Below are positions 14,632 to 22,877 of a DNA stretch of 64,000 nucleotides, piece by piece. A program made the position numbers and the translations under genes. A model generated the notes under the pieces. It had not been told where the DNA came from and ran no database searches. It saw only the letters and a program-made list of their open reading frames with translations. This DNA comes from JBCDHN01 sp964351855 (lineage in GTDB: Bacteria; Verrucomicrobiota; Verrucomicrobiia; Verrucomicrobiales; DEV007). The stretch's first letter is position 1. Each line of letters starts with the position of its first letter. The DNA is taken from contig CAYGQD010000001.1 of the NCBI GenBank assembly GCA_964351855.1, positions 49,138-113,137 on the forward strand, given 5' to 3'.

Positions 14632-16636
14632 ACGTTTTTTGTCTTCTCGTGTAGGCGTCCCGCCCGGCTTCCAGCGAATTCAGCATGTTGTCCAGATTGT
14701 CGATCTCGCTGCCGTCTGGAGCGAACAGCTTACGATTGGTGGGATGTCCAGAGTACAACCTGTAGCGCACATCCGCCCCGACTCGCTCCTTCCTCGCAAT
14801 CAGGAGGTAATCGGCACCGATCGACGCGCCCACGGTACTGTTGTGCGTGACCACCACCACTGGCATTGTGCCTGATATCTCCTTGATCAGTCGATTGACG
14901 TTTCCGTTCAGGAAAAGATTGTCAAACGACGATTCGGGCTCATCGATTAAGAGAAAATCAAAAACCTGCGAATCCTTGATCTCTTGAAGAAGCCGAAATT
15001 CGGAGCGCTCGCCACCGGAAACCTCGTAGCCGTCCCGATTGAGAATTCTATAGGTGACCTGCACAAATAGCTTGTAGAGCCCCGCCTGAGACAGCGCATC
15101 GTTGGCGAGCAGTTCCTGTAGGTATTCATAGGGATTCGAATACTTTTTGAATGCCCCACTCAATGCCGCCTTCACACCACTGGCGGCTTTGATCTGACCA
15201 GTTTGGGTGAACGGCCCCTTTCGGACTTCGATGGAGAAACCCTGAACATCTTCTCGGGCAACAACGCCCTCTACCTGCAGGTTTTGGACAATCTCCCCAA
15301 ACCGGTCAACCCGGCGTTGATCCAAGGCAACAGTATACAGATCCACATCCTCAACGTGGGTCGCTGAGGTTCGAACCCGCAAGCCAGCTTTGATGTCTCT
15401 CACCATCTGGTTGATGAACTTCATCTTCTTTGCTTCGAAAGTCTGGTTCCACAACAGTTCGATTAGTTCGCACGCTAGACGCTTCATGGCACCAAGATCT
15501 ACATGCTGCTCGATGACTTCCCTGAACTCGATGTTTTCGATGATCTGTCGAACCGATTTGATCAGGGCAGTGAGGGTCTCCCCTGATTGAATGGGGAAGT
15601 CGACCTCATCGAAGAGTGCGGTATTAGAGTATGCATCCCTCCGATCAGCCTCTTGAGCAGACTTCAAAAGAGATTCGACAAAATTTTCTACAGCCCTGTC
15701 ATTCGCATACAAATCGAGTTCCATGACTTCGTCCAGCATACCCTTGAGACCTAAGAGGTAGTTGTCTGCATGGGAACTGCGCTTCTTCTGGATGTGCTCA
15801 TCGAAACTTCTCTTGTAGGCCTCCTCATCGGTCTGAACGAGAGAGAACTGCTTTATGTACTTGGTGTTGGGATGCTCTCGGGCCATCCGGTCGAGAGTGT
15901 GGGTTTTCCCGGAAGAGCGCTCACCAAGAAGGATGTTCAATCCGGTTGAGAGCATCTGGCCGTTATCAAAGAGCTGAAACAGCCTATTCCCATCCTCGGC
16001 CGACAGTGCCACCTTGGATTTGTCGCGCAGGCACTCCTTCAGGGACCCAATGGTCAAGTCACCGCAATCCACGTAAGTTTGCCGGGTCGGCAGACTCTTG
16101 AGGTCGGTGCGGATGCGGGCATCACTGAAAAGAACCGGAGTCAGTTTTTCATTGTCGCGAATAGCACGCACGAATTTCTTCTCACTATCCACTTCACCTG
16201 CGACAACATAGGGTTCCAGCCGTATAAGCGCCTCCCCCCGGATACTGGGCTTCTTGTCGTAGTGCGGGATAACCAGAAACTCGTTGAGGTCCCCGAATAT
16301 GTCCTGGAACACGCCGAAGCCAATGCGATCCTTCGCATCAGTGATCTCTACATTGACCCTTTCGCACATTTCACTGAATTCCCCTACCAATTCAGGCGCG
16401 GCAATTACGAGCACATGTCCCATTTCAAGATTGACTTCGATGCCTGGGAAGACCACGGCATCCAGCGCATCGCTGATCTGATTAAACTGCTCGCTGTCGA
16501 AATAGTTGTGGTTGGTTACCGCAACGGCATCCAGCTTTGCCTCTACGACGTACCGCTGAAACTCGGCGAGACTGAACTCAAAATTACTGTCGCTAATCGT
16601 AGACAAAGTGTGAATATGCAGATCAATTTTCTTCAT
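14612..16636 (-). CDS. PHP-domain phosphoesterase fused to an SMC/ABC-like ATPase (TrlF-like)
   Basis: 674 residues. The N-terminus is a PHP metal-dependent phosphoesterase: His7 and His9 in DLHIHT, TNHN (41-44), Glu67 in PGIEVN, His74 in MGHVLVI, His125 in IPHYDK and Asp172 in FSDAR. An SMC/ABC-type ATPase follows: Walker A GERSSGKT (238-245), a long helical insert, signature VSGGERSEFRLLQEI, Walker B FLLIDEPESSFDN and a switch-like VVVTHNS. This order is that of the TrlF-like PHP-ATPases found in defence and tRNA-repair contexts, here on the short side. The start has a GGAGG site 8 bases upstream. It forms an overlapping operon with the 117-residue gene. I infer that the ATPase senses a substrate and controls nucleic-acid cleavage by the PHP domain. 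Confidence 0.8.
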   Translation of the reverse strand: MKKIDLHIHTLSTISDSNFEFSLAEFQRYVVEAKLDAVAVTNHNYFDSEQFNQISDALDAVVFPGIEVNLEMGHVLVIAAPELVGEFSEMCERVNVEITDAKDRIGFGVFQDIFGDLNEFLVIPHYDKKPSIRGEALIRLEPYVVAGEVDSEKKFVRAIRDNEKLTPVLFSDARIRTDLKSLPTRQTYVDCGDLTIGSLKECLRDKSKVALSAEDGNRLFQLFDNGQMLSTGLNILLGERSSGKTHTLDRMAREHPNTKYIKQFSLVQTDEEAYKRSFDEHIQKKRSSHADNYLLGLKGMLDEVMELDLYANDRAVENFVESLLKSAQEADRRDAYSNTALFDEVDFPIQSGETLTALIKSVRQIIENIEFREVIEQHVDLGAMKRLACELIELLWNQTFEAKKMKFINQMVRDIKAGLRVRTSATHVEDVDLYTVALDQRRVDRFGEIVQNLQVEGVVAREDVQGFSIEVRKGPFTQTGQIKAASGVKAALSGAFKKYSNPYEYLQELLANDALSQAGLYKLFVQVTYRILNRDGYEVSGGERSEFRLLQEIKDSQVFDFLLIDEPESSFDNLFLNGNVNRLIKEISGTMPVVVVTHNSTVGASIGADYLLIARKERVGADVRYRLYSGHPTNRKLFAPDGSEIDNLDNMLNSLEAGRDAYTRRQKTYEAIED

Positions 16637-17036
16637 GTAACCCCTCCGCAGTTTCGAGTTGCAAGCTCAACTAATTAGGAGAAATTGATAATTTGGCCCT
16701 GGCCACAAGTCAAGCCACTACTGGGCGCATCTGGAGACTTGGTTCACTAAGATCTTGAATTTTCAACAACTACCGCCTCCGCGTGATCGCTGAGTGCGGA
16801 TAAAAAACAACAATCCCCCAAACTTTGGTGTAGACCCTGGATTGTTTGAACCTCCTGGATTGCCTTCTGCGTCCGGTCTTTCTTCGGGCTGTCAGATTTT
16901 CGAGAAATCGGTCTGCGAATCCCAGTTCCGACCTTGAGGCGTCGCGCCGTTCTCTATTGCAGTTTTAGGGCCCAATTGGCTAGTCTTAGAACTAAAAAAG
17001 TGAGCCGAAAGTGAGCCGACACGAAATCAGCCCAAG
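16637..17036. other. Intergenic stretch beside the attachment site
   Basis: About 400 bases without a convincing gene. The only structure noted is a short direct repeat of GTGAGCCGA at 17000-17020. The stretch joins the promoter side of the PHP-ATPase operon to the tRNA terminator. Confidence 0.4.
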
Positions 17037-17069
17037 AAAAAAGCGACTCTCGATTTCTCGTAAGTCGCT
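17037..17069 (-). terminator. Rho-independent terminator of the tRNA-Tyr locus
   Basis: On the minus strand a 7-bp stem (AGCGACT/AGTCGCT) encloses a second small stem CGA-GAAA-TCG and is followed by six T's. It lies 15 bases beyond the 3' end of the tRNA-Tyr fragment, so it is the native terminator of that tRNA gene. Confidence 0.75.
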
Positions 17070-17084
17070 CGTTGTAAGGAAGAT

Positions 17085-17138
17085 GAGCAGGAGAGGATTC
17101 GAACCTCTGAAGGCATAGCCAGCAGATTTACAGTCTCC
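17085..17138 (-). tRNA. tRNA-Tyr (GUA) 3' part only: attachment-site remnant
   Basis: The minus strand reads GACTGTAAATCTGC (anticodon GTA at 17131-17129), a long variable arm GCTGGCTATGCC, the T-arm AGAGG-TTCGAAT-CCTCT and an acceptor strand CCTGCTCA. The matching 5' acceptor (GAGCAGG) and a normal D-arm are not found further upstream; instead an integrase pseudogene ends there, next to a CCCGCC/GGCGGG hairpin. This is the usual structure left when an island integrates into the 3' end of a tRNA gene. No second copy was seen in the window. Confidence 0.7.
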
Positions 17139-17160
17139 CGCCTTCAACTGGCGGGCAGAT

Positions 17161-17816
17161 TCACTGATATCTGCCGTGATTCGAGAATGAAACCCTCTGA
17201 GCAGCAGCCTTGCTGTGTTCGTTGCGCAAGTGCCCGTAAACCTTCATTGCCAGCGCTCCACCGTCCTTGTGCCCGAGCCAGTAAGCTACCGTCGGAATGT
17301 CCACGCCTGATTCAATGCAGGTCGTGGCAAACAAATGCCGCAAATCGTGATGGGTGATCGGCTTAAACCCAATCTCAGCGGCGGCTTTTCGCATCGCTCC
17401 TTTGGCGCTGACCACCAACAAAACCTTGTCTTCGCTACCCTCGTCAGGGCGCTTCGATTGCACTCTTCGCAGTAACTGCTCAAGCTCCTCAATCATGGGC
17501 ACTCTCCGCACCGTCCAGTTTTTCGGGCCATCCTTGTCGGGATCACCTTCCACCACCAGCTCCCCCCCCGGTCCCAATCAACATGTTTCCAACGCACTTC
17601 GCGGGCTTCGCCAATCCGCAATCCGGAATACGCCAAGAACTCCACCAAATCTCCGCTCGCATCCCGCCAACGGCTGCGGGAGCTGCGCACATGTTCAACC
17701 ATCTTTTGGAATTGCTCCCGACTCGGAAGCGAGGATAGCAAATCCTTCGACTTGGGCTTGGCTCGCTTGATCGAGGCTGCCGGATTGCTGCTGATGACGC
17801 CGCTATCCTCCACCAA
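17161..17816 (-). pseudogene. Tyrosine recombinase pseudogene (5' truncated, frameshifted), paralogue of the intact copy at 21.4 kb
   Basis: The first part (from 17816) reads NPAASIKRAKPKSKDLL and AYSGLRIGEAREVRWKHVDW. After a run of eight C's at about 17565-17572 the frame changes to GELVVEGDPDKDGPKNWTVR and THHDLRHLFATTCIESG ... WLGHKDGGALAMKVYGHLRN. Both parts align along their length with residues about 152-363 of the intact integrase at 21412-22503. All catalytic residues are still there, but split by a one-base change in the homopolymer. The N-terminal 150 residues are missing, replaced at about 17820 by a methyltransferase fragment. The 3' end abuts the tRNA-Tyr remnant, as expected for the integrase of an island inserted at that tRNA. 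Confidence 0.85.
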
Positions 17817-17828
17817 TTTTAATATTTC

Positions 17829-18029
17829 TTAACGGTCAGTCGCAATAACCCGATCAAAATACTCAGAGAGATCATTCGCAGCCTGACCCGATCCGGTTGC
17901 ACAATCCCATGCGCATTCTCTCTCTTCGCACAGGCTGGTCAAATATTCGTAAAGCTCTTTCGGATAAGTGATCCGACCATTCTTGTAAGCCGTGGCGATC
18001 CTGGAAAAATGGTCTTGGGGGTGATTCAT
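17829..18029 (-). pseudogene. SAM-dependent methyltransferase, N-terminal fragment
   Basis: 66 residues starting MNHPQDHFSRIATAYKNGRI, followed by YLTSLCEERECAWDCATGSG. D-C-A-T-G-S-G is motif I of class I methyltransferases (UbiE/Tam-like group), and EYFDRVIATDR runs into the next strand with its acidic ribose-binding Asp. The gene then stops a few bases before the integrase remnant begins, so only about the first quarter survives. I take 17817-17830 as a recombination junction. The fragment would not be active. Confidence 0.65.
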
Positions 18030-18088
18030 TCTTTCGCGCCGAACAACGTTTAAGGGCTAGAATCCGGTACTGGGAGGGCCCTGCCGAT

Positions 18089-18169
18089 TCACTTTTCAGT
18101 TTTCGAGCCGGTAGCAGGTTTCTCCGCGCCGCCTTGCTTGCCCTTGTGAGGAGATGCGGGGTTAGGCAT
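18089..18169 (-). CDS. Possible 26-residue basic peptide
   Basis: The frame MPNPASPHKGKQGGAEKPAT ends in GSKTEK and a stop. A GGAGGG ribosome-binding site lies 7 bases before the ATG, which is the only reason to call it. Composition is low-complexity and I recognise no family. It may be a chance frame. Confidence 0.25.
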   Translation of the reverse strand: MPNPASPHKGKQGGAEKPATGSKTEK

Positions 18170-18536
18170 TTCTAGCCCTCCGATAATCTTAGGGATTCAC
18201 ATTTTGTTTTGACCTGTCGGATTCATGAAAGATCCCGGCGTGCGGATTTTCTGGAACCGGGCTCCTCGGAGAATCGCGCACGTTCACGCTTCGTTCTGAA
18301 GTCCTTTCGGCTTCCCATCGGTTAAAATGGCAGGATTACGGTCATAAGGCAAGGCCGGGTTGGTAGGCGGTGTCGATTTCTTCGATCACCCGAGGAGTGT
18401 CTGGAACTGCTGTTTGAAGATGGTAATTTCTACTCCAAAAGGTATGATCTCCACGAGGGATTCATTTAGTTTAACGGTGGATTGAGAAGAAGAGAAGAAA
18501 GAGAGCGACAAGGCTTCCTGTTTGAATTTGGATCGG
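18170..18536. other. Intergenic stretch, no gene seen
   Basis: About 370 bases between the small frame at 18089 and the gene ending at 18537. No family-like frame, RNA gene or strong hairpin was recognised. Confidence 0.4.
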
Positions 18537-18938
18537 CTATCTTTCTGGAGGAGTAGAGCAAACGACCTCGCCTTGCTTCCATTGATGCTCGAAAGCTTTC
18601 ATTGTGCTCTGGGATATCTCACGACCCTCGCTCAAATCCCAGAGCATGAGATCGATCTGTCTGATATTGCCCTCATTCAAAACGTAGTTGTCGCCCGTTT
18701 TAGCCTGATGATCGACCACAAGGAACTTCAAATACTCCCCTGTCTTGATGCCCAGGGTGACTTCTTGGAAGGGTTTCTCAGGATAATCTCGATCGAAAGA
18801 TGCGAATCGAATTTGTGTATCTTCGTGGCGACATAAATACAGCACAGTCCCTTTTTCTCCTTCCACATCTACGGCGGATCTACCTTTGAGATGCTTCTCG
18901 ATCGCGCTAACACGCCAGTGTTTTTGGGCTTTTTTCAT
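18537..18938 (-). CDS. Small hypothetical protein divergent from a DeoR-like regulator
   Basis: 133 residues, soluble. The N-terminus is basic (MKKAQKHWRVSAIEKHLKGR), the centre has alternating strands (GTVLYLCRHEDTQIRFASFD; EYLKFLVVDHQAKTGDNYVL) and the rest is mixed. I recognise no family. It is divergent from the DeoR-like gene, with 91 bases between the start codons, and has a strong sigma70-like promoter so close to the ATG that the message would be nearly leaderless. A target of the neighbouring regulator is a reasonable guess. Confidence 0.55.
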   Translation of the reverse strand: MKKAQKHWRVSAIEKHLKGRSAVDVEGEKGTVLYLCRHEDTQIRFASFDRDYPEKPFQEVTLGIKTGEYLKFLVVDHQAKTGDNYVLNEGNIRQIDLMLWDLSEGREISQSTMKAFEHQWKQGEVVCSTPPER

Positions 18939-18950
18939 TTTCGCAAAGAA

Positions 18951-18979
18951 AGTATAGGAACTTCTTTACCCAAAGTCAA
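18951..18979 (-). promoter_or_regulatory. Sigma70-type promoter of the small gene at 18538-18938
   Basis: On the minus strand TTGACT (18979-18974) and TATACT (18956-18951) are separated by exactly 17 bases. The start codon follows 13 bases after the -10 box. GGGTAAA lies in the spacer, and a related inverted GTAAGG/CCTTTAC pair lies near 19002-19021 before the divergent gene; these may be half-sites for the DeoR-like regulator. Confidence 0.6.
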
Positions 18980-19029
18980 TACATCCGACTTCTATTTGAC
19001 GTGTAAGGGGTAATTCCTTTACTTACGGC

Positions 19030-20043
19030 ATGAAAAACGCGGAAAATCTTGACCAGGGACAACGTAGAACCACCGAAAACCGGCGGCGCTTCATCCTAGA
19101 TCGACTTCATCGCTTCGGATCGGTTTCTTACAGCGAACTTCATCGGGCATTCGGAGAAGGCAGCCCGCGTCATGTCAATCGTGCATCACTCAATGCGGAC
19201 ATTACCGCCATACAGAAAACGGGCTACACTCTCAAGAAAAAACGAGAAGGTAAGGATCAGGTTATTTTCTGGACAGAAGGGCGCACCCTAACCGTCAAAC
19301 AGTTCCGTGAAAGCACCAACATCGAAGCCAAAGAAGCCATTGCCATTGTAGTGGGGAGTTTGCTTTGCGGATTTGAGCCGGGCGAAGCAGCTAAATACGG
19401 CCTCGGGGAGCGATTTTTTGCTAAAGGCACGATTCTTGACAGGCTCGATTCCTCTTCAACGCCATTTCCTCCTATAGTCAAAGACAAGCTCGCTAGGCTC
19501 TGGAAAACCAGGCTACGCTCCGTTGCCATTGATTCAGGCACAAGCACAGACGCTATTGCCCGAGCACTCTACCCTTTGGAAGTGCCTAATTCCCAATTCT
19601 CGCATTTGGATCTCTGGACGAACAGTCGCAGTATCTTCGAGCTAACAGGCGCTCCGGATTGCAAAATCACAACTATCGTGTTAGGCGGGCAGCAGCGGCA
19701 GCAGAGCGAAACAATTTGCGGAGAACTCACCAAAATCTGTTTGGATGCCTGGAACCCTTCCTTTAGCGTTTCGGTGATCGGGGCAACAACAATCGATCGG
19801 AGGGTGGCCGGGGCTTACAATGCATCGGAAGGAGCCATTAAAGGAAACCTGCTGTCCCGTGGCGGCCTCAAAATCCTCGTGGCTGACTCCAGTAAATTTT
19901 CCGATTACCCGCTTGAAGCCTCATCGAGCTTTGTAGAAATCACCCCCGATTTTGTCGATTGCATCGTTACGGACAGCAAGGGTAAAGAAAATGTTAAAAG
20001 CATCAATTCCGTTCCCGTTTTAAGCGCCGATGAGTTTACTTAA
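19030..20043 (+). CDS. DeoR-family-like transcriptional regulator
   Basis: 337 residues, longer than the usual 250. The N-terminal DNA-binding part reads RRRFILDRLHRFGSVSYSEL followed by NRASLNADITAIQKTGYTLK, an HTH with a wing. A linker of about 70 residues follows. The C-terminal sensor domain shows the DeoR sugar-phosphate fold signs: AIDSGTSTDAIARAL, then SVIGATTIDRRVAGAYNASE and LLSRGGLKILVADSSKFSDY. The usual ligands are phosphorylated sugars; the ligand here is not readable. No sugar-catabolic operon is adjacent, so the target may be its divergent neighbour. Tail: VNSINSVPV-like strands, then SADEFT. Confidence 0.72.
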   Translation: MKNAENLDQGQRRTTENRRRFILDRLHRFGSVSYSELHRAFGEGSPRHVNRASLNADITAIQKTGYTLKKKREGKDQVIFWTEGRTLTVKQFRESTNIEAKEAIAIVVGSLLCGFEPGEAAKYGLGERFFAKGTILDRLDSSSTPFPPIVKDKLARLWKTRLRSVAIDSGTSTDAIARALYPLEVPNSQFSHLDLWTNSRSIFELTGAPDCKITTIVLGGQQRQQSETICGELTKICLDAWNPSFSVSVIGATTIDRRVAGAYNASEGAIKGNLLSRGGLKILVADSSKFSDYPLEASSSFVEITPDFVDCIVTDSKGKENVKSINSVPVLSADEFT

Positions 20044-20108
20044 TGCCTCAAAGGTCAACAACTGGACAAATTCCGTCGCTTTTCAGCGAAAACCGCTACG
20101 TTTGATGT

Positions 20109-20138
20109 TTGACACGCTAAGAGCCGTCGTGCTAGGCT
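20109..20138 (+). promoter_or_regulatory. Possible promoter of the 70-residue gene
   Basis: TTGACA (20109-20114), 18 bases, then TAGGCT (20133-20138) preceded by TGC. The ATG at 20145 would coincide with the transcription start, so the call is weak. Confidence 0.3.
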
Positions 20139-20144
20139 GCTGAC

Positions 20145-20357
20145 ATGACTGACCAAATTGAGAACAAAAAGAAACTCACTGTCCTTGAGCGTGTTGTCCA
20201 AAGCCTGCCCCTAGGCGGGGTAGAAAAAACCCGATACCAGCACCTTTCTCTCGCAGAACTGGATAACGAGAAGCTGCACAGAGTTTGGCATTCCAGCACA
20301 GAAGGAATTATCGTGGTTGAAAGAGACGATGTTTGGGAGAGTGATCGATTTTCGTGA
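20145..20357 (+). CDS. Small hypothetical protein, possibly truncated at an integrase junction
   Basis: 70 residues: MTDQIENKKKLTVLERVVQS, then GVEKTRYQHLSLAELDNEKL and HSSTEGIIVVERDDVWESD. Soluble and charged. No family recognised. Its last codons overlap, in another frame, the start of an integrase C-terminal remnant, so the original C-terminus may have been lost. Confidence 0.4.
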   Translation: MTDQIENKKKLTVLERVVQSLPLGGVEKTRYQHLSLAELDNEKLHRVWHSSTEGIIVVERDDVWESDRFS

Positions 20358-20481
20358 ACATGGGGCTGACATCGCCAAGGTTCAGGGATGGTTCGGACAT
20401 TCTAACATTGCCACAACTCGGCTCTATGAGCGGCGGGAAATGAAACCCGAAGATTCACCCACCTTCAAGGTGAGCTATTGA
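20332..20481 (+). pseudogene. C-terminal tail of a XerC/D-like tyrosine recombinase
   Basis: The frame reads REHGADIAKVQGWFGHSNIA, then TTRLYERREMKPEDSPTFKV and a stop. GH...TTRLYE is the second catalytic His and the nucleophile Tyr of tyrosine recombinases, and PEDSPTFKV is a tail I associate with stand-alone XerC/D-like enzymes of mobile elements. The upstream four-fifths is absent. It differs from the other integrases in the window and marks yet another recombination scar. Confidence 0.7.
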
Positions 20482-20489
20482 GGCTGCGG

Positions 20490-21352
20490 AGTTTTACAAA
20501 CAAGCGTTGAATCGTTCCATCAGCGATCAGACGTTGTGCAGGCTCTTCCCCACCAATTCCCGTAGCAATTGGACAAGGCAGGCTCACCTTCGGCGGCAAA
20601 TAGCTCGCCAAGTTTGGAAGAGGGCTCCGACTGAGGACGCGGAGCTGTTACGTCAACAGCCTGCGCACGTGGCGCAACCGCCTCCTCGGCCAGAGCGTCG
20701 GCCGAGGATCTGCTCGCCGAGATCAAACAGCTCAAGAAAGAGAACGAGTATCTCAAACGCCAACGTGAGATCCTAATAAAGGCCGCCAGCATATTGAGCG
20801 AGAACCCGGAGCTGGGTATGCGATGATCGAAACGATGGGGGATCACTACACCGTGACGGAACTCTGTGATGCTTTCGAAGTCTCCCGTAGCGGATACTAC
20901 AAAGGCATTCGCACCGGGCAGGGCGAGCGAAAGAAAGAGAATCAGCAACTCATTGAGGCGATGAGACAAATCCATCAGGAGCCCTTTAAGAATGCCTACG
21001 GGAGTCCACGAATGACCGTGGAGCTTCGCCGGCGCGGGGTTCATCTGCTCGGAGAATCGAGTCGCGCGACTCATGGCAGAAGCAGGTCTCATGGCCCTTC
21101 ATAAAGCACCATTCCGACCGAAGACCACGGTTCAGGACCCGGATCGGGCTCCTGCGCCCAACCGTCTCGCGGAAATCGAAGCGCCCTCACAACCGGGAGA
21201 GGTATTCGTTAGCGACATCACCTATGTGGCTACCCGCGAGGGGTGCCGTCTTCACCTTTGTAGTGGTCGGTGGCCCCCATGTCACTCAGTGGCACTAGAC
21301 CTGTTGTCGTGCTGTCGTGCGTTTCGGATCCCGAGTATTCCAATTAAATGCT
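20490..21352 (+). mobile_element. Degraded IS3-family insertion sequence
   Basis: The end of orfA is visible as SEDLLAEIKQLKKENEYLKR followed by QREILIKAASILSENPELGM and a TGA at 20824-20826, the IS3 leucine-zipper end. orfB begins with an overlapping ATG at 20823, as in IS3 elements that use programmed frameshifting. The orfA front part is scrambled by frameshifts (fragments such as ALNRSISDQTLCRLF and SNWTRQAHLRRQ). No terminal inverted repeats were located. The element breaks off inside the integrase domain. Confidence 0.75.
20823..21352 (+). pseudogene. IS3-family transposase OrfB remnant
   Basis: The N-terminal part reads YTVTELCDAFEVSRSGYYKG and NAYGSPRMTVELRRRGVH, the HTH_21 region. 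An extra C at about 21045 shifts the frame; after it the sequence resumes as RVARLMAEAGLMALHKAPFR and GEVFVSDITYVATREG. SDITY carries the first catalytic Asp of the DDE integrase core. The second Asp and the Glu are missing because the copy is cut soon after. It is inactive. Confidence 0.75.
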
Positions 21353-21411
21353 AAGCTCCTAATGAGAGTCGTTTAGCTGCTCAAAACTGAACCGGTTGGA
21401 TCGTAGGCTTC

Positions 21412-22503
21412 TCAGTCAAACGAAACCTTCTCGGCAGCCGCCTTGCTGTGTTCGTTGCGCAAGTGTCCGTAGGTCTTCATGGCGAGAACTCCTCCGTCTT
21501 GGTGGCCCAGCCAGTAAGATACGGTCGGAATATCGACTCCCGACTCAATGCAGGTCGTCGCGAATAAATGCCGCAAGTCGTGATGGGTCATGCGCTTCAT
21601 CCCGACCACTGCAGCAGCTCGGCGCATCGCTCCACGGGCACTGGTAACCAGCAAGACTCGATCATTCTTCGACTCCCTCGGTCGAGCTTCTCGCATCTTG
21701 GTGAGGAGTTTCTCCAACTCACCAATCATCGGCACCCGTCGCACTTTCCGATTCTTGGTTCCTTCATTCTCTGGTTCCCCTTCGACAACCAATTCACCCC
21801 GGCTCCAGTCCACGTGCCCCCAACACAGCGCATTAGCCTCTGCAATACGCAGCCCCGAATAAGCCAAGACTTCTATCAAATCGCCGCAAGGTCCACTCCA
21901 GTGGCTGCGACTGTTCCTCACCGCAGAAACAAACCCCCTGAACTGCTGCCGATCCGGGAGCGTCGAAAGCAAATCCTTGGATTTGGGTTTCGCCCGTTTG
22001 ATTGAGGTCGCTGGATTGTTCGAAATGATGCCGGCATCCATCCCAATTTCAAACAGATGACTAAGGGCTGACAAGGTATGATTGAACCGGCTCGCCGAAA
22101 CTTTCTCGCAATGTTTTCGTGCCCATACTTCGCACTCAATCCGGGTGATCTTGTTTAAATCCATCTCCGCAAGCCCTGGCCAGGAATTTTGCAGGGAATC
22201 TAGAATCGCATTCCAAAATAACTTCGTGCTGATTTTGAGAGAAACATCATGCAGCAGTCGCCAGCGACGCATAGCGATGGCATCTTTCACCTTCTTACCT
22301 TCCAGGGTAATGCTGGCTGGGTTCTCAAGCTTCCTTTCCGTCTCACGTTGCACTTCATCTCGCAGCTTGAGAGCGATGCTCTGAACCTTCGTTCGAAGAC
22401 TTTTCCAAGTCTTGTTCCCACCTATACGCACGTAGTAGGTGCCGTTTGAGTGGCGATAGAGCCCGGGATAACGAGTCGGAGTCCAGGTTTTGGTTGCGCT
22501 CAT
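21412..22503 (-). CDS. Tyrosine recombinase / integrase (intact)
   Basis: 363 residues with all catalytic residues: Arg219 in AYSGLRIAEAN, His308 and Arg311 in THHDLRHLFA, His334 in YWLGHQDG and Tyr345 in MKTYGHLRN. The N-terminus has an arm-binding beta region (GLYRHSNGTYYVRIGGNKTW), then a core-binding helical domain. It would catalyse strand exchange at an attachment site. It is a close paralogue of the pseudogene at 17161-17816 and has the same orientation. The two lie 4.3 kb apart around an IS3 remnant, suggesting tandem integration of related elements followed by decay of one. No tRNA gene is seen at its 3' end; the IS3 remnant is there instead. GGGGAG precedes the region of the start. 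Confidence 0.9.
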   Translation of the reverse strand: MSATKTWTPTRYPGLYRHSNGTYYVRIGGNKTWKSLRTKVQSIALKLRDEVQRETERKLENPASITLEGKKVKDAIAMRRWRLLHDVSLKISTKLFWNAILDSLQNSWPGLAEMDLNKITRIECEVWARKHCEKVSASRFNHTLSALSHLFEIGMDAGIISNNPATSIKRAKPKSKDLLSTLPDRQQFRGFVSAVRNSRSHWSGPCGDLIEVLAYSGLRIAEANALCWGHVDWSRGELVVEGEPENEGTKNRKVRRVPMIGELEKLLTKMREARPRESKNDRVLLVTSARGAMRRAAAVVGMKRMTHHDLRHLFATTCIESGVDIPTVSYWLGHQDGGVLAMKTYGHLRNEHSKAAAEKVSFD

Positions 22504-22877
22504 GGGGAGTAGAATAGTGAGTCTTGTATAAAACGGCTGTATAAACCGCCAAAATTAACTCCTGAAATATCGCCGTAACTCGCTCATTTGCAAGCCATAA
22601 ACGCAAAATCCGCATTCCTACCCGCGGGAAGATTTGGCATCTTCCGCTACGACGTTGCGAGGTTCAGGCTTTGTGGCTCTGCGTGATGCCCTTTCGATCC
22701 GCGTTTCCGGGACGCCACCCCGGCGAAGGCGGGGATTTTTCCACATTTTTCATTTTAGGCTTGTCTTTGACGTTTCCGTCACGCTTCACTGGCAGCTGAC
22801 AACCCTCTGTAACCCCTGCTTTCTCGGCACCCTCCAAAAAACCCGGTTTGGATTACGATCTCTCATCTACCATTCTT
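22504..22877. other. Intergenic boundary between the accessory region and the LEPR-XLL locus
   Basis: About 370 bases without a convincing gene. Contains one terminator-like hairpin (22718-22740). I see no attachment-site duplication here. Confidence 0.4.
22718..22740 (+). terminator. Terminator-like hairpin
   Basis: A 5-bp GC stem (CCCCG at 22718-22722 with CGGGG at 22730-22734) and ATTTTT. The stem is short and no gene ends directly before it on the + strand. Confidence 0.35.

Noticed and set aside
17138..17156. CCCGCC/GGCGGG hairpin as the D-arm of a complete tRNA-Tyr
   Set aside because: No 5' acceptor strand complementary to CCTGCTC is found upstream, so a complete tRNA is not supported.
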